Source of the DNA: CALESS01 sp041741455
GTDB lineage: Bacteria > Chloroflexota > Anaerolineae > Anaerolineales > Anaerolineaceae
NCBI GenBank assembly: GCA_041741455.1
Contig: JBGSJZ010000136.1
Coordinates: forward strand, 1 to 64,000
Direction: 5' to 3'
Length of the DNA: 64,000 nt
Position 1 is the stretch's first letter; every line of letters begins with the position of its first letter. Below the pieces are notes generated by a model. The model saw only the letters and a program-made list of their open reading frames with translations, did not search any database and was not told the origin of the DNA. The position numbers and the translations under genes are program-made. Shown here one piece after another: positions 35,578 to 44,629 of this stretch.

Positions 35578-36861
35578 ATGTCCGGAATCCTGGGCCTTTA
35601 TGACGCGCCGGCTGGCTCCCCGCAGCTCGATGATGCCATGCGGAATTCAATCTCAAACGAGGTGATCGACCAGATCAACCAAGAGTTCTCAAGCGCCCTT
35701 CTGCAAAATCCAGCCGAGACTGACCGGCAGCGCATCCGCGAACGGATTGAGGCATTGGTCGCAACTGCCCTGCGGCGCAGGAACTGCCGTCCGGGCTTTG
35801 AACAAGAAACCCTGGTTGCTGAAGAATTGACCCGCCGACTGCTTGGCCTGGGATTCCTGGACAGGCTCCTACCCCCTGTCCGCACCGACATCTCCGAAAT
35901 CACCATTTACTCAAGCGGGTTATTGCAGATCATGCCCAAGGGATCGGTGCGCTGGGAGACAATTGCGATGCACCCGGAACCCGGTGAGATCTGGCGAGTG
36001 CTGGACCGCCTGATCGGTCCACAGAACAAGACCCTGAACGAAACTAACCCGAGTATCAATGCCAAGCTGCCGCCCACGCCTGCTAATCCTGGTGGAGGGC
36101 GGATCAAGGCCTTGCATCCGGTCATTGCACCGCCTGGGCGCAATCCAAGCATCAACATCCGCCTGTACGAACAGAAACCGGTCACACCCGACTGGCTGCT
36201 GGAGCGCCAGGTGATGAGCCCGGAGATGATGGATTGTCTGCGCCAGGCAATGGAACAGGGAGACCGCATCTTGATCTCCGGCGGCACCCGCACCGGTAAG
36301 ACCACCCTGCTCAGCGCTCTGTGCAATTTTCTGCCGGCAGGTTGGCGGATCGTCAAGATCGAAGACCCGGAGGAAATCTGGGTGGACCGCCCGACGGTGC
36401 AGACGATCGAAGCCCGCCCGCAGGCAATAGGCACGGACGTCCGGCCTTACACCCTGGCGGATGGCGTGGATGATGCCATGCGCATGTCGCCCGATTACCT
36501 GGTGATCGGTGAAGTGCGAGATGGCGTGGCGGCCATGAGTTTGTTCCGTGCTCTGATGACTGGCCACAGCGGCGCCTGCACCTTCCATGCCGATAGCCCG
36601 CGCGAGGCTGCCCGGCGCCTGGCCACCATCCTGGGTGCGGACGCCGGTGTCCATCCCCGTGAGGCAAACCAGATGATTTCGGATGCGGTCGATCTCCTGG
36701 TGCAGATTGGCATCCGCCACGAAGCCCGGCGGGTGGTTGCAATTTCTCGAGTAGTCAAGGATTTGAAGAATGGGGAGGTACTTTTCGAACCTATTTACAG
36801 GTATATAGAAGAATCGCTTAATATGAAGCCGGGGTGGGAGGAAATAGGGAAGCTACGATAG
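35578..36861 (+). CDS. TadA/CpaF (VirB11-type) secretion ATPase
   Basis: The 427-aa product has Walker A GGTRTGKT (235-242), the aspartate box IVKIEDPEEIW, Walker B YLVIGEVRDG and the histidine box HSGACTFHAD, which together define the CpaF/TadA/VirB11 family. TGGAGGAAAG precedes ATG 35578. It would drive pilus assembly or DNA transfer from the cytoplasm. No TadB/TadC membrane platform or Flp pilin follows; the next gene is convergent. So the tad-like set is incomplete and is probably recruited to work with the VirB4-like ATPase. Confidence 0.9.
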   Translation: MSGILGLYDAPAGSPQLDDAMRNSISNEVIDQINQEFSSALLQNPAETDRQRIRERIEALVATALRRRNCRPGFEQETLVAEELTRRLLGLGFLDRLLPPVRTDISEITIYSSGLLQIMPKGSVRWETIAMHPEPGEIWRVLDRLIGPQNKTLNETNPSINAKLPPTPANPGGGRIKALHPVIAPPGRNPSINIRLYEQKPVTPDWLLERQVMSPEMMDCLRQAMEQGDRILISGGTRTGKTTLLSALCNFLPAGWRIVKIEDPEEIWVDRPTVQTIEARPQAIGTDVRPYTLADGVDDAMRMSPDYLVIGEVRDGVAAMSLFRALMTGHSGACTFHADSPREAARRLATILGADAGVHPREANQMISDAVDLLVQIGIRHEARRVVAISRVVKDLKNGEVLFEPIYRYIEESLNMKPGWEEIGKLR

Positions 36862-36918
36862 AGAAAATTCTCATGAAAAACCTCAAATTCTTTTTTCTCT
36901 ATTTTCTGGGAATTGCTC

Positions 36919-38433
36919 CTATTCGGTATGGACCGCATCTTCTTGATTCGCATCTGTTTGCAATGACCATGTTTCCAAATCCAAATCGACCTGTTTTAAG
37001 TCCAACAAACGCATTCCGACAACTTGCCAATTTCTATCTGGCTCTCTGCGCGTGGAAAGCATTCTTTGATAATTTAACGCTTCCTTCGTCCAGCCGCTGC
37101 GTGAAAAACCAAGGTAATAAATCCGCCAGTAACCCTGTTTCGGGATGATGTGAGTGGTCTTTTCCTCCACCAAACTGACGAGAATTTCCCGATCAACCGG
37201 GGAAAGTGTCCACTTACATTCCCCTAAAACTAAAGTTTTTTCCATCGTGTTGATTCCAGCTACATCGATCTGGGCATCGGCATTCCATGCACTACCAACT
37301 TCGTCTGGAAGGAAAGGGAATTCGTTTCTTGCACCGGCGCGCAACGTCCATTCACGGGAAAGTTCTTCCCAAGTATGGGTTCCAATAAAATCGATCAAAT
37401 GGCGACTAATCTCCACCAGCGCCTGGTCAGGCAAATCCATGGCCAGCTGCCTTGCTCGGGATGCCAGGAAGCGGAAATAGAAACGCAGGTATGGATCCGT
37501 GATGTGGTGCCGGCCAGAGCGCGAATTAGGACTTGATGTCACCGAGACACGTCGCTCAACAAACCCTGCTTCGTGCAGAACGCTAAGATATTTCGGCACC
37601 TGAACATTGGGGATGCCGGAGTAGGTCGAAATTTCTTTCGGCGTTCGGGCATTATTGGCAATAGCCGTCAACACTGCCCAGTAATTATGGATCTCCGAGA
37701 TGAAATCTTGCAGCAACAACCGTGGCTCCGACTGCATTAGATTATTATCCGACAGGAGCTGGTCTTTAATATTTTGGGAAACCGATACTTCTGGATCAAT
37801 TCGTTGCCAATACGCCGGAATTCCACCGAACATTGTATAAATTCCCACCCGATCCACCGCAGAATAGTTTGGGAAAGCAGTTCGGGTCAGGCCAAAAGGC
37901 AACGGTGGAAGGTGTATTTGTGCTGTTGCCCGGCCGTAAAGGGGAGCCTGATACGACAGTACCTCACGCATCATCATCCCCATATGGGATCCTGAGATAC
38001 ATAAGAATAAATTGCAGTTCTGAAATTTCTGATCCCAGAAATGCTGCAGGTAGCTTGAGAGAGCTGGTGTGACTTCCAATAGATATGTGAATTCATCTAT
38101 GAAGAGCGCCAGTCGTTCAATTTCTGCCAAGCGCACCACTTCCTGCCAGGCCTGTTCCCAGGTTGCATAGGTGAATTGCTCCGGTGCGGGCGAATCCGGA
38201 TTAGCAAAATTGTAGACTGCCTGGGAAAAAGATCGCAGTTGAGCCAGGGCTGAATCGGGAGAAGCCACCCAGTAGAGTGCACGTCGCCCAGTTTTACGAA
38301 TCCACTGGGTGAGCAAAGAAGTTTTCCCAACCCGGCGTCGGCCATACAGAATCAGAAACTCTGCACGGGTTGATTTCCACAAACGATCCAGAACCGCCAG
38401 TTCTTTTTGCCTGCCGATGAACTCAGCTTTCAT
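36919..38433 (-). CDS. AAA ATPase with C-terminal DUF234 (archaeal-ATPase PF01637 type)
   Basis: The 504-aa product begins FIGRQKELAVLDRLW and has Walker A YGRRRVGKTSLL (about 30-41), Walker B LALFIDEFTYLL and a sensor ISGSHMG. A winged helix (TPKEISTYSGIPNVQVPKYL) and a DUF234-type nuclease-like tail (LVLGECKW) follow. These ATPases are widespread in archaea and thermophilic or anaerobic bacteria and are often linked to mobile DNA. ATG 38433 follows CTGGAGAAAATC. The gene is convergent with the TadA-like gene and is controlled by a palindromic promoter region. Confidence 0.85.
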   Translation of the reverse strand: MKAEFIGRQKELAVLDRLWKSTRAEFLILYGRRRVGKTSLLTQWIRKTGRRALYWVASPDSALAQLRSFSQAVYNFANPDSPAPEQFTYATWEQAWQEVVRLAEIERLALFIDEFTYLLEVTPALSSYLQHFWDQKFQNCNLFLCISGSHMGMMMREVLSYQAPLYGRATAQIHLPPLPFGLTRTAFPNYSAVDRVGIYTMFGGIPAYWQRIDPEVSVSQNIKDQLLSDNNLMQSEPRLLLQDFISEIHNYWAVLTAIANNARTPKEISTYSGIPNVQVPKYLSVLHEAGFVERRVSVTSSPNSRSGRHHITDPYLRFYFRFLASRARQLAMDLPDQALVEISRHLIDFIGTHTWEELSREWTLRAGARNEFPFLPDEVGSAWNADAQIDVAGINTMEKTLVLGECKWTLSPVDREILVSLVEEKTTHIIPKQGYWRIYYLGFSRSGWTKEALNYQRMLSTRREPDRNWQVVGMRLLDLKQVDLDLETWSLQTDANQEDAVHTE

Positions 38434-38450
38434 GATTTTCTCCAGGGTTA

Positions 38451-38483
38451 TTATACTTATTAGTATTATACTTGAAAGTATAA
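38451..38483 (-). promoter_or_regulatory. Perfect 18-bp palindrome overlapping TATAAT elements
   Basis: TTATACTT-GA-AAGTATAA (38466-38483) is a perfect palindrome, and a further half-site TTATACTT lies at 38451-38458. On the minus strand these contain two TATAAT hexamers upstream of the ATPase start at 38433. The arrangement suggests an operator that covers the -10 element. Confidence 0.6.
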
Positions 38484-38920
38484 TAAAATAAATAATATTT
38501 CTCAGTCATCTCAACCAATTGGAATATTTTCGTAAGCAATCAATGGATCATGAGTGAATTTACGATTCCCCTCCCTTAATCTGGGTTAAGTGTCATATTA
38601 AATTCCTGTCATTAATTGGTTGTATTAATTCCTTAATTTATCTATAATGATTGCAATCCTTCTGCGCACAGGGGTTGATCCATCAGGCCATCCGATCCAG
38701 AGAGTCTGTTCCATTAAATGTTCAGCAGGTCCCGGGGAATGCCAGGCCATGAACCTATTTACTATTTTCTATAGAATAGTTTACCATCAATGCCAGCAGG
38801 TGGGTGTTTGCCTGCCGGGCACGACCAGAGGTCTGCCAACCCTGAAAACGAACGAGGGATTTTTCGATAACCCGGGATAATCTTTGCCATCATCCATCCA
38901 ATTGAGCGTATCATATTCGC
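38484..38920 (+). promoter_or_regulatory. AT-rich intergenic region with a candidate promoter (38620-38648)
   Basis: TTGTAT (38620-38625) and TATAAT (38643-38648) are separated by 17 bases and could drive the vWA/tubulin-like cluster, with a leader of about 270 bases. A 77-codon frame at 38647-38880 has no ribosome binding site or protein-like composition. I see no gene in this gap. Confidence 0.4.
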
Positions 38921-41689
38921 ATGAAACCAAATTTATCACCCAGGATTGCTGCATTTATGAAGAAACGAACCCAAGTCGTTTATAGCCTGATCATCCTTTT
39001 GCTGGTGCTTACCACGGCTGGTATACTCTCCGCGCCAGCGGAAGCCCAATCCGCCCAGGCCAACTCGGTCAGCGTGCTTTTCATCCTCGATGATTCCGGC
39101 AGTATGTTGGGCAATGACCCGACCAACCTGCGCTATACGGCAGCTAAACTCTTTATCGCCGCGCTGGATGACGGGGACGAAGTGGGGGCGATCCGCTTTT
39201 CCACCACCAGCCAGCCGATCATCGCCCAGATGACGCCCATCGCCAATCCGGCCAACCAGGCCGGGCTGATCGACCTGCTGAAACCGGTGGCTGCCGATGG
39301 TTACACGGATGTGAAAGCGGCTTTTGAACTGGCCGAGAGCACCCTCAAGACCTCCACCAGCAGCGGAAGCAGGAAGATCGTCATTTTCTTGACGGACGGC
39401 CAGCCGGAAGTCCCGAACAAATCCGCCAGCTACGAGCAGGAAGCCCTGGAGGTTGCCCGGCGATTAAATGTGCCGGTGTATGCCATCGCCCTGACCAATG
39501 CCAGCCAGACCTCCTTCCTGACCGAAGTGGCCGGCCAGACCGGCGGCCAGGTCCTGCCAGCCCACACGGCCAACGATTTGTTGGATCGATACCTGGAGAT
39601 TCTAAAAAACCTGAAAGACCGCACCGTGATGGGCGCCGGGGCAGTTTCCTCGCCGGCGCAGGTCAACCTGACCCTGGACCCGGCCCTGATGCCTTACATC
39701 AGCAAGGTCACTTTCATCGTCAGCAAAGAGGCGGGTGTCACCGCCCGCTTATTTGATCCTTCTGACCAGGAAATCTTCCCGGAAAATTCCCAGGTTTCCT
39801 TTGCGGTTACCTCGGATGCCGGGTTCGCCGCCTATTCCATTCCTTTCCCGGCCAGCGGGGAATGGCGATTCAAGATCTCTGGCAGCGGCAGCGCCCAGGT
39901 GCGCGCTATTTTACATTCGCGCCTGCGCACCAGGATCATCTCCCCTGCGGGCATGGTGGAAGCCGGCCAGCCGCTGCGGATTGTGGTCAACCTGATCGAA
40001 GAACAGGCCGATGGCTCCACAGTCAAAATTGTGGGGGATGCCAGTTTTACGGCGCGGGTCACCCTGCCGGATGGCAGTCGCCAGAGCCTGGATACTTTTT
40101 ATGATGATGGCAGCCATGGCGACCTGACGGCCGGGGACGGCAATTTTAGCCGGGAATTTGTTGAGACTTCCCAACCTGGCAGCTACAGCATTGACGTGGC
40201 TGGCTGGAAAGGTGTCATCCCGGTGGCTGCTTCCACCCGGGTGGAGGCCATCGGCTTTCCGCAGATTGTAATTGACCAGCCGCTCAACCAGCTCTACGAA
40301 GTCCGCACCGATCCCATCCCATTCAGCATCCACCTGGAAGGCATGGCGGAAGGCTCGGTTTTTGAGGGCGGCTTCCTGGCAAAAATCACCACCCCCGGTG
40401 GGCACACCAGCCAGCTGGAGCTGGTGCCGCAAGGGGACGCCTATGTGGGTGAATTCTTGCCGGTTGAATCTGGGTTGCATTCGGTAACATTCCTGGCCGT
40501 TAAAGCCTATTTCCAGGGTCTGCCCTTCCAGAAAGAGGCCACGGTTTCGTTTGAGGATGTGACGATCGCCCAGTTGCGCGGCCTGTCTGCGCAACTGGGG
40601 CTGTCCAACACCAACCAGCAGCGCTTTGAAGTCCAGCAGGCGCAGCAGGGCATCCCGCTGGTGGTCACGGTTCAATCCACCTCACCCCAGGAGCAGCCGG
40701 TAAATTTCAACCTGGAAGGATTGGCCGGCTTCAGCTTGCAGGAAACCGGCCCCTTCGTTGTCTCGGCCAATGGTCAGGCCACCTTCACCCTGCACTTGCT
40801 GGGAGATGCGCAGTTGCAGCCCGGTGCTTATGCTGGAACCCTGGTGCTGGCATCTTCTGGAGAGGTTGACCTGGTCAACAACCGGTTCCCATTGGCGCTT
40901 GAGCTTTTCATTCCCACGCTCACTTTTTCAGACGTGGAAGTCCAATCCACCTGCGTCGAAGGTCGTTGCTGGCAATGGTCGACGGTCCGCCTGATCCTGA
41001 ACAGCCAATCCACCAGTTTGCATCCAGAGCGGGTGGACATCCGCCTGGCAGGGGTGGCAGGGGCCAGCCTGTCTGCCACAAGCATTGAAGTACAGCCAGG
41101 CAGCGCTCGAATAGAACTGGAGATCCAGCCACAGACCGCCTTCAAACCTGGGAAATATGAGGGGCAAATTGAGCTTGAAGCCAAGCGCCCTGGTGTCCAG
41201 GTGCTGCCGGTGGAACCGCTGCCGGCCGGTTTTCAGGTGGATGTCTTCATCAAGAGTTGCTCGAAGCCACTGATTATCTTCGGCATCAGCCTGCTGATAT
41301 TGGCTATCATCATAATCGTGGCGGTAAAAAAGGTGAGAGATAGAAACCGGCCACCGCTAGTCACCGGCACTTTGACCTATTGGGAAAGCCAGCGGCCGAA
41401 TCAAACCACCAGCGTGGACCTATCCTTGTCGAACTCACCCGTGATCCAAATTGGCAGGGCGGAACCCAGCCAGGTGATGATCCCGGACGATACCCTGGCG
41501 GATATCCACCTCACGCTGTTCACCGAGCGCCTGGGTGAAGAGATCCGCATTAAGATGAAAGTGGTTGGCGGGCCGCTCAAGAAGGGTTATGAGACCTATC
41601 AAATTGGCGATGAAGTGGAACTGGAACAGAATGCTGATTACCAGATGGGAAACACCCGCTTCAACTATGTTCCAGATTTTCAGATCTAG
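38921..41689 (+). CDS. Membrane vWA-domain protein with cytoplasmic FHA-like tail
   Basis: The 922-aa product has an N-terminal signal or anchor (about 19-37) and then a von Willebrand A domain with an intact MIDAS start DDSGSM (57-62), TDGQPE and a threonine motif in DGYTDV. Beta-sandwich repeats fill residues 260-770. A single TM helix near 780-800 is followed by a basic stop-transfer and a cytoplasmic tail containing PVIQIGRAEPSQVMIPDD, which resembles an FHA or FHA-like domain. FHA domains bind phosphothreonine. So the protein could sense ligand outside and recruit partners inside. It heads the tubulin-like/protease cluster. Confidence 0.8.
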   Translation: MKPNLSPRIAAFMKKRTQVVYSLIILLLVLTTAGILSAPAEAQSAQANSVSVLFILDDSGSMLGNDPTNLRYTAAKLFIAALDDGDEVGAIRFSTTSQPIIAQMTPIANPANQAGLIDLLKPVAADGYTDVKAAFELAESTLKTSTSSGSRKIVIFLTDGQPEVPNKSASYEQEALEVARRLNVPVYAIALTNASQTSFLTEVAGQTGGQVLPAHTANDLLDRYLEILKNLKDRTVMGAGAVSSPAQVNLTLDPALMPYISKVTFIVSKEAGVTARLFDPSDQEIFPENSQVSFAVTSDAGFAAYSIPFPASGEWRFKISGSGSAQVRAILHSRLRTRIISPAGMVEAGQPLRIVVNLIEEQADGSTVKIVGDASFTARVTLPDGSRQSLDTFYDDGSHGDLTAGDGNFSREFVETSQPGSYSIDVAGWKGVIPVAASTRVEAIGFPQIVIDQPLNQLYEVRTDPIPFSIHLEGMAEGSVFEGGFLAKITTPGGHTSQLELVPQGDAYVGEFLPVESGLHSVTFLAVKAYFQGLPFQKEATVSFEDVTIAQLRGLSAQLGLSNTNQQRFEVQQAQQGIPLVVTVQSTSPQEQPVNFNLEGLAGFSLQETGPFVVSANGQATFTLHLLGDAQLQPGAYAGTLVLASSGEVDLVNNRFPLALELFIPTLTFSDVEVQSTCVEGRCWQWSTVRLILNSQSTSLHPERVDIRLAGVAGASLSATSIEVQPGSARIELEIQPQTAFKPGKYEGQIELEAKRPGVQVLPVEPLPAGFQVDVFIKSCSKPLIIFGISLLILAIIIIVAVKKVRDRNRPPLVTGTLTYWESQRPNQTTSVDLSLSNSPVIQIGRAEPSQVMIPDDTLADIHLTLFTERLGEEIRIKMKVVGGPLKKGYETYQIGDEVELEQNADYQMGNTRFNYVPDFQI

Positions 41690-41720
41690 ATAAATCAACC
41701 ATTGTCTTAAGGAGATTGCG

Positions 41721-44543
41721 ATGACAACGAAAGTAAATTTTCAACCCACCCTGTTCATCTTCATGGGTACCAGTTCGGGGCAAATCGGCTGGCGGTTAAA
41801 AAAGCTGTTGTACGAAGCCTACGGAGAGGTTCCCATCTTTCGTTTCCTGTGGATCGATATTGATGCAACCATGGATACCCTGGCCCAGCCCTGGTTCTCC
41901 AAAGCTGAACGGGTGGAACTTTCGGGCATGGTCCCGGCGGATGTTATCGCAAACATCAAGCATTACAAGGAAATCGAAGCCTGGTGGCCAGGCACCAAGG
42001 TTCCGGCTGGCCGGCTGGCCGGGGGCGGCGGGGCTCCACAACAAATGCGCCTGGTGGGACGCCTGGCATTATTCCGCATGTTTAATGATACCGACCGGGA
42101 TGAATCGTTCTACACCAAACTGAAAGCGGCCACCCAGGCCTTGCGAGAAATCCAGAACATTGAGGCCACCATCGCCAAATCGAACGAGAAGATGGAATAC
42201 TCGGTTGCCGATGGATGCCGGGTGGTGCTGGTCTTTTCACCCTGCGGCGGCACCGGCAGCGCCTTATCCTTTGATGTGGCTTACCTGTGTCGAAAATTCC
42301 TGGCTAACGAAAACCCGGATATCATTTCTATCGGGGTCTTGCCCAGCGTCATTGATAAAGCCATTAAAGATGGCACGCGCCTGCAGCAACAAAAAGTGCG
42401 CGCCAATGCCTACGCCTGGTTCCGGGAAGACGACGTGCTGACAGATCAGGCGCATTGGAATGTGATGTACCCCGGCAACCAGCCCGTGGAGGTTTACGCC
42501 CCGCCATTTTCCTATAAATTTGTGGTGGATATCGTCAACCAGGCCGGCTACCGCTTAAATTCGGCAGATGATGTGTACAACATGATTTCCCAGGCGCTTT
42601 TCACTCAAACCATTCTTTCCACGGCTGGTTTTACCCAGAACCTGTCCATCCTGGGGGATGAGTTTGAAGGAAAACTGCGTTCATTCAGCTCCCTGGCCTC
42701 TGCGGCGTTGGTTTTCCCCCGCCAGCGATTGCTGGCCTATTGTGCGCACCAGTTTGGCAGCGTCCTGCTCAAACAGGGCGTATTGGGTCAACCAGAGGAG
42801 CACCAGGTTGCGGTGGCAGCGGCGGCCTTGCTGGCCCGGCTGCGCCTGAAAGATAATGATTTATTGGCGGATCTCCTGGCAAACCGCAAAGTCAAGATGA
42901 TTATGGAAGCATCCATTATGAAAGCGGATACGGTAGCCGCGGCCATTGCCCAGATGGATGCGCAGGAGGCCCAAAATCAAACAGCCCGGACTTCAGAAGC
43001 TGAAATGATCGACCAGGTTAGCAGGAGTCACTTCGTCAGTATCAAGAAGGCCTTCGACCAGGAGATCACGAATCTTGCGGCTAATGAGGGTTTTCAGTTT
43101 GCCCTGGCCGTTTTGGAGAAGCTGCTGCAACCTGCCCCGGGAGGAACAATCGAGGAAGCGGATCGGTTGGATTCGTGCAAAGCCCGCATCAGCCAACAAG
43201 GCGCCAGAGACTCGGATGTGGAGCTGGCGCGCAAAGACTACGCCAGAGCTCATACGGAGCTAAAGCAGATGGATGATGGGGTTGAGGATAAAGTCCAGCG
43301 CTTTTTTGATAAATCCGGTTGGAAGAACAGCTTTGCCCTCAAGAAGCGCGATGGCCTGACTGCCATGGGAAAGATCAACCAGTTGACCCTGCAACTGGCG
43401 GCGCAAAAGCACGCCGTGGGTATTTACGACCAGCTGGCCACCTTTGCGCTCGGGCTGAAAACGATCCTGGAGGCAGCCATCAGCAAGACGACCACCGTTT
43501 CTGAGACCCTGGCCAGCACGGACCTGGGCAGCACCAAGGAAGCGGAAAAGAACCGCTTTGAATTCATGCGGGAAATCGATATTGATTTCCCTGCTTACTA
43601 CCAGGCTCATGCCGCCAAGCTCAGCCCCAGCGTCTTCCGGAACCTGATCCCGGCCACTGTTCAGACCAATATGGCCACCCTGGCCGCCTGGGTCGAGAAA
43701 TCACTGCAATCTGCGACGATCCAATATGCCGGGTTCCATTTTGTGACCGACCTTGAAAACCAATCCTTGCTGGAAGCCCTGGTAATTCTTGCACAGAAAA
43801 ATGGCAAAACCCCGGAAGCCTACATTGAAGCGGAATTAAACAGCCTGGTGGCGTACTGCCAGCCGTTTTGTACCTTCCAGAAGAACCGGGGATTGGAGAA
43901 TTTTGAAGATGTGAGCCTGATTGGGGTTGAGGATGAGAACAACCCACTGCTGCCAGCCAGCTTCCGCAATCATCGGAAATATGTTGTCAAAACCACCGGT
44001 TTCCGCGATCGGGTCTACGTTGTTCAATACCGGCATGGGATCCCTGCCTTCCTGGTTTCTGAAATGGAGGAATATCGCCTGGTTTATGAGGATCTGCGGA
44101 AGAAGCGTGATCCATTGCATATCCTTCCCGGAATGGATGAGGCAGATGATCTTCTGCCGGAACAAGGCCACCACAACCGTGAAATGTTTGCGATTGGCCT
44201 GCAATTCGATCTGATCGTCAAGGTTGGGGCCTGGTATTACTATGATCCAGAGCGCACCTATAAGACGCACCAGGTGCGGCCTGGGAGAGAGTTCCGCCTT
44301 GAACAAGGGCGTGATAAAGCGGAAGATGTCTTCTCGCATCGCGACGAATGGGTGACTGCAGTTGAAGAAAAAGTTGATAATGAGATTGAGGAGATGGGCA
44401 ATAAAGAAGCCAGCCTCAAAATACAACGGGCAATTGATGCTCATCTGGCAGCCATCGCCAAGATGCCGCCGGATGAAAAGATGCGCAAACAATATGAAAA
44501 AGAGATCGAAGCCTTCAAGGCCTTGCAGCGCCGCCTGATGTAA
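41721..44543 (+). CDS. Tubulin-like GTPase (Tubulin_2, PF13809-type)
   Basis: The 940-aa product opens with a beta strand and glycine loop (FIFMGTSSGQIG, 12-23). It carries the tubulin/FtsZ signature as SPCGGTGSALSFD with GGTGS at 176-180, followed by IGVLPS as in the Rossmann-like GTP domain. It is much longer than FtsZ (about 380 aa); the second half includes coiled-coil-prone helices and a basic C-terminus. ATG 41721 follows AAGGAGATTG. Proteins of this family are predicted tubulin-like and are little studied. GTP-driven polymerisation in the cytoplasm is an inference. The gene begins 31 bases after the vWA gene. Confidence 0.8.
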   Translation: MTTKVNFQPTLFIFMGTSSGQIGWRLKKLLYEAYGEVPIFRFLWIDIDATMDTLAQPWFSKAERVELSGMVPADVIANIKHYKEIEAWWPGTKVPAGRLAGGGGAPQQMRLVGRLALFRMFNDTDRDESFYTKLKAATQALREIQNIEATIAKSNEKMEYSVADGCRVVLVFSPCGGTGSALSFDVAYLCRKFLANENPDIISIGVLPSVIDKAIKDGTRLQQQKVRANAYAWFREDDVLTDQAHWNVMYPGNQPVEVYAPPFSYKFVVDIVNQAGYRLNSADDVYNMISQALFTQTILSTAGFTQNLSILGDEFEGKLRSFSSLASAALVFPRQRLLAYCAHQFGSVLLKQGVLGQPEEHQVAVAAAALLARLRLKDNDLLADLLANRKVKMIMEASIMKADTVAAAIAQMDAQEAQNQTARTSEAEMIDQVSRSHFVSIKKAFDQEITNLAANEGFQFALAVLEKLLQPAPGGTIEEADRLDSCKARISQQGARDSDVELARKDYARAHTELKQMDDGVEDKVQRFFDKSGWKNSFALKKRDGLTAMGKINQLTLQLAAQKHAVGIYDQLATFALGLKTILEAAISKTTTVSETLASTDLGSTKEAEKNRFEFMREIDIDFPAYYQAHAAKLSPSVFRNLIPATVQTNMATLAAWVEKSLQSATIQYAGFHFVTDLENQSLLEALVILAQKNGKTPEAYIEAELNSLVAYCQPFCTFQKNRGLENFEDVSLIGVEDENNPLLPASFRNHRKYVVKTTGFRDRVYVVQYRHGIPAFLVSEMEEYRLVYEDLRKKRDPLHILPGMDEADDLLPEQGHHNREMFAIGLQFDLIVKVGAWYYYDPERTYKTHQVRPGREFRLEQGRDKAEDVFSHRDEWVTAVEEKVDNEIEEMGNKEASLKIQRAIDAHLAAIAKMPPDEKMRKQYEKEIEAFKALQRRLM

Positions 44544-44571
44544 TTGACAACCTGGTTTGAAAATCCTTTTT

Positions 44572-44607
44572 CTGGCAGGTAACCGGTAGCGGCCGGTTGC
44601 CTGCCAG
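44572..44607 (+). other. 15-bp intergenic hairpin without T-tract
   Basis: CTGGCAGGTAACCGG (44572-44586) pairs with CCGGTTGCCTGCCAG (44593-44607), with one G-T pair and a six-base loop. There is no T tract. It could protect mRNA ends or lower expression of the downstream gene relative to the tubulin-like gene. Confidence 0.6.
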
Positions 44608-44629
44608 CCAGAATCTGGGGTGATCTACG

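Noticed and set aside
35920..36720. 266-codon minus-strand frame opposite tadA
   Set aside because: Shadow frame of a well-conserved ATPase gene.
38647..38880. 77-codon ORF before the vWA gene
   Set aside because: No ribosome binding site and no convincing protein composition.
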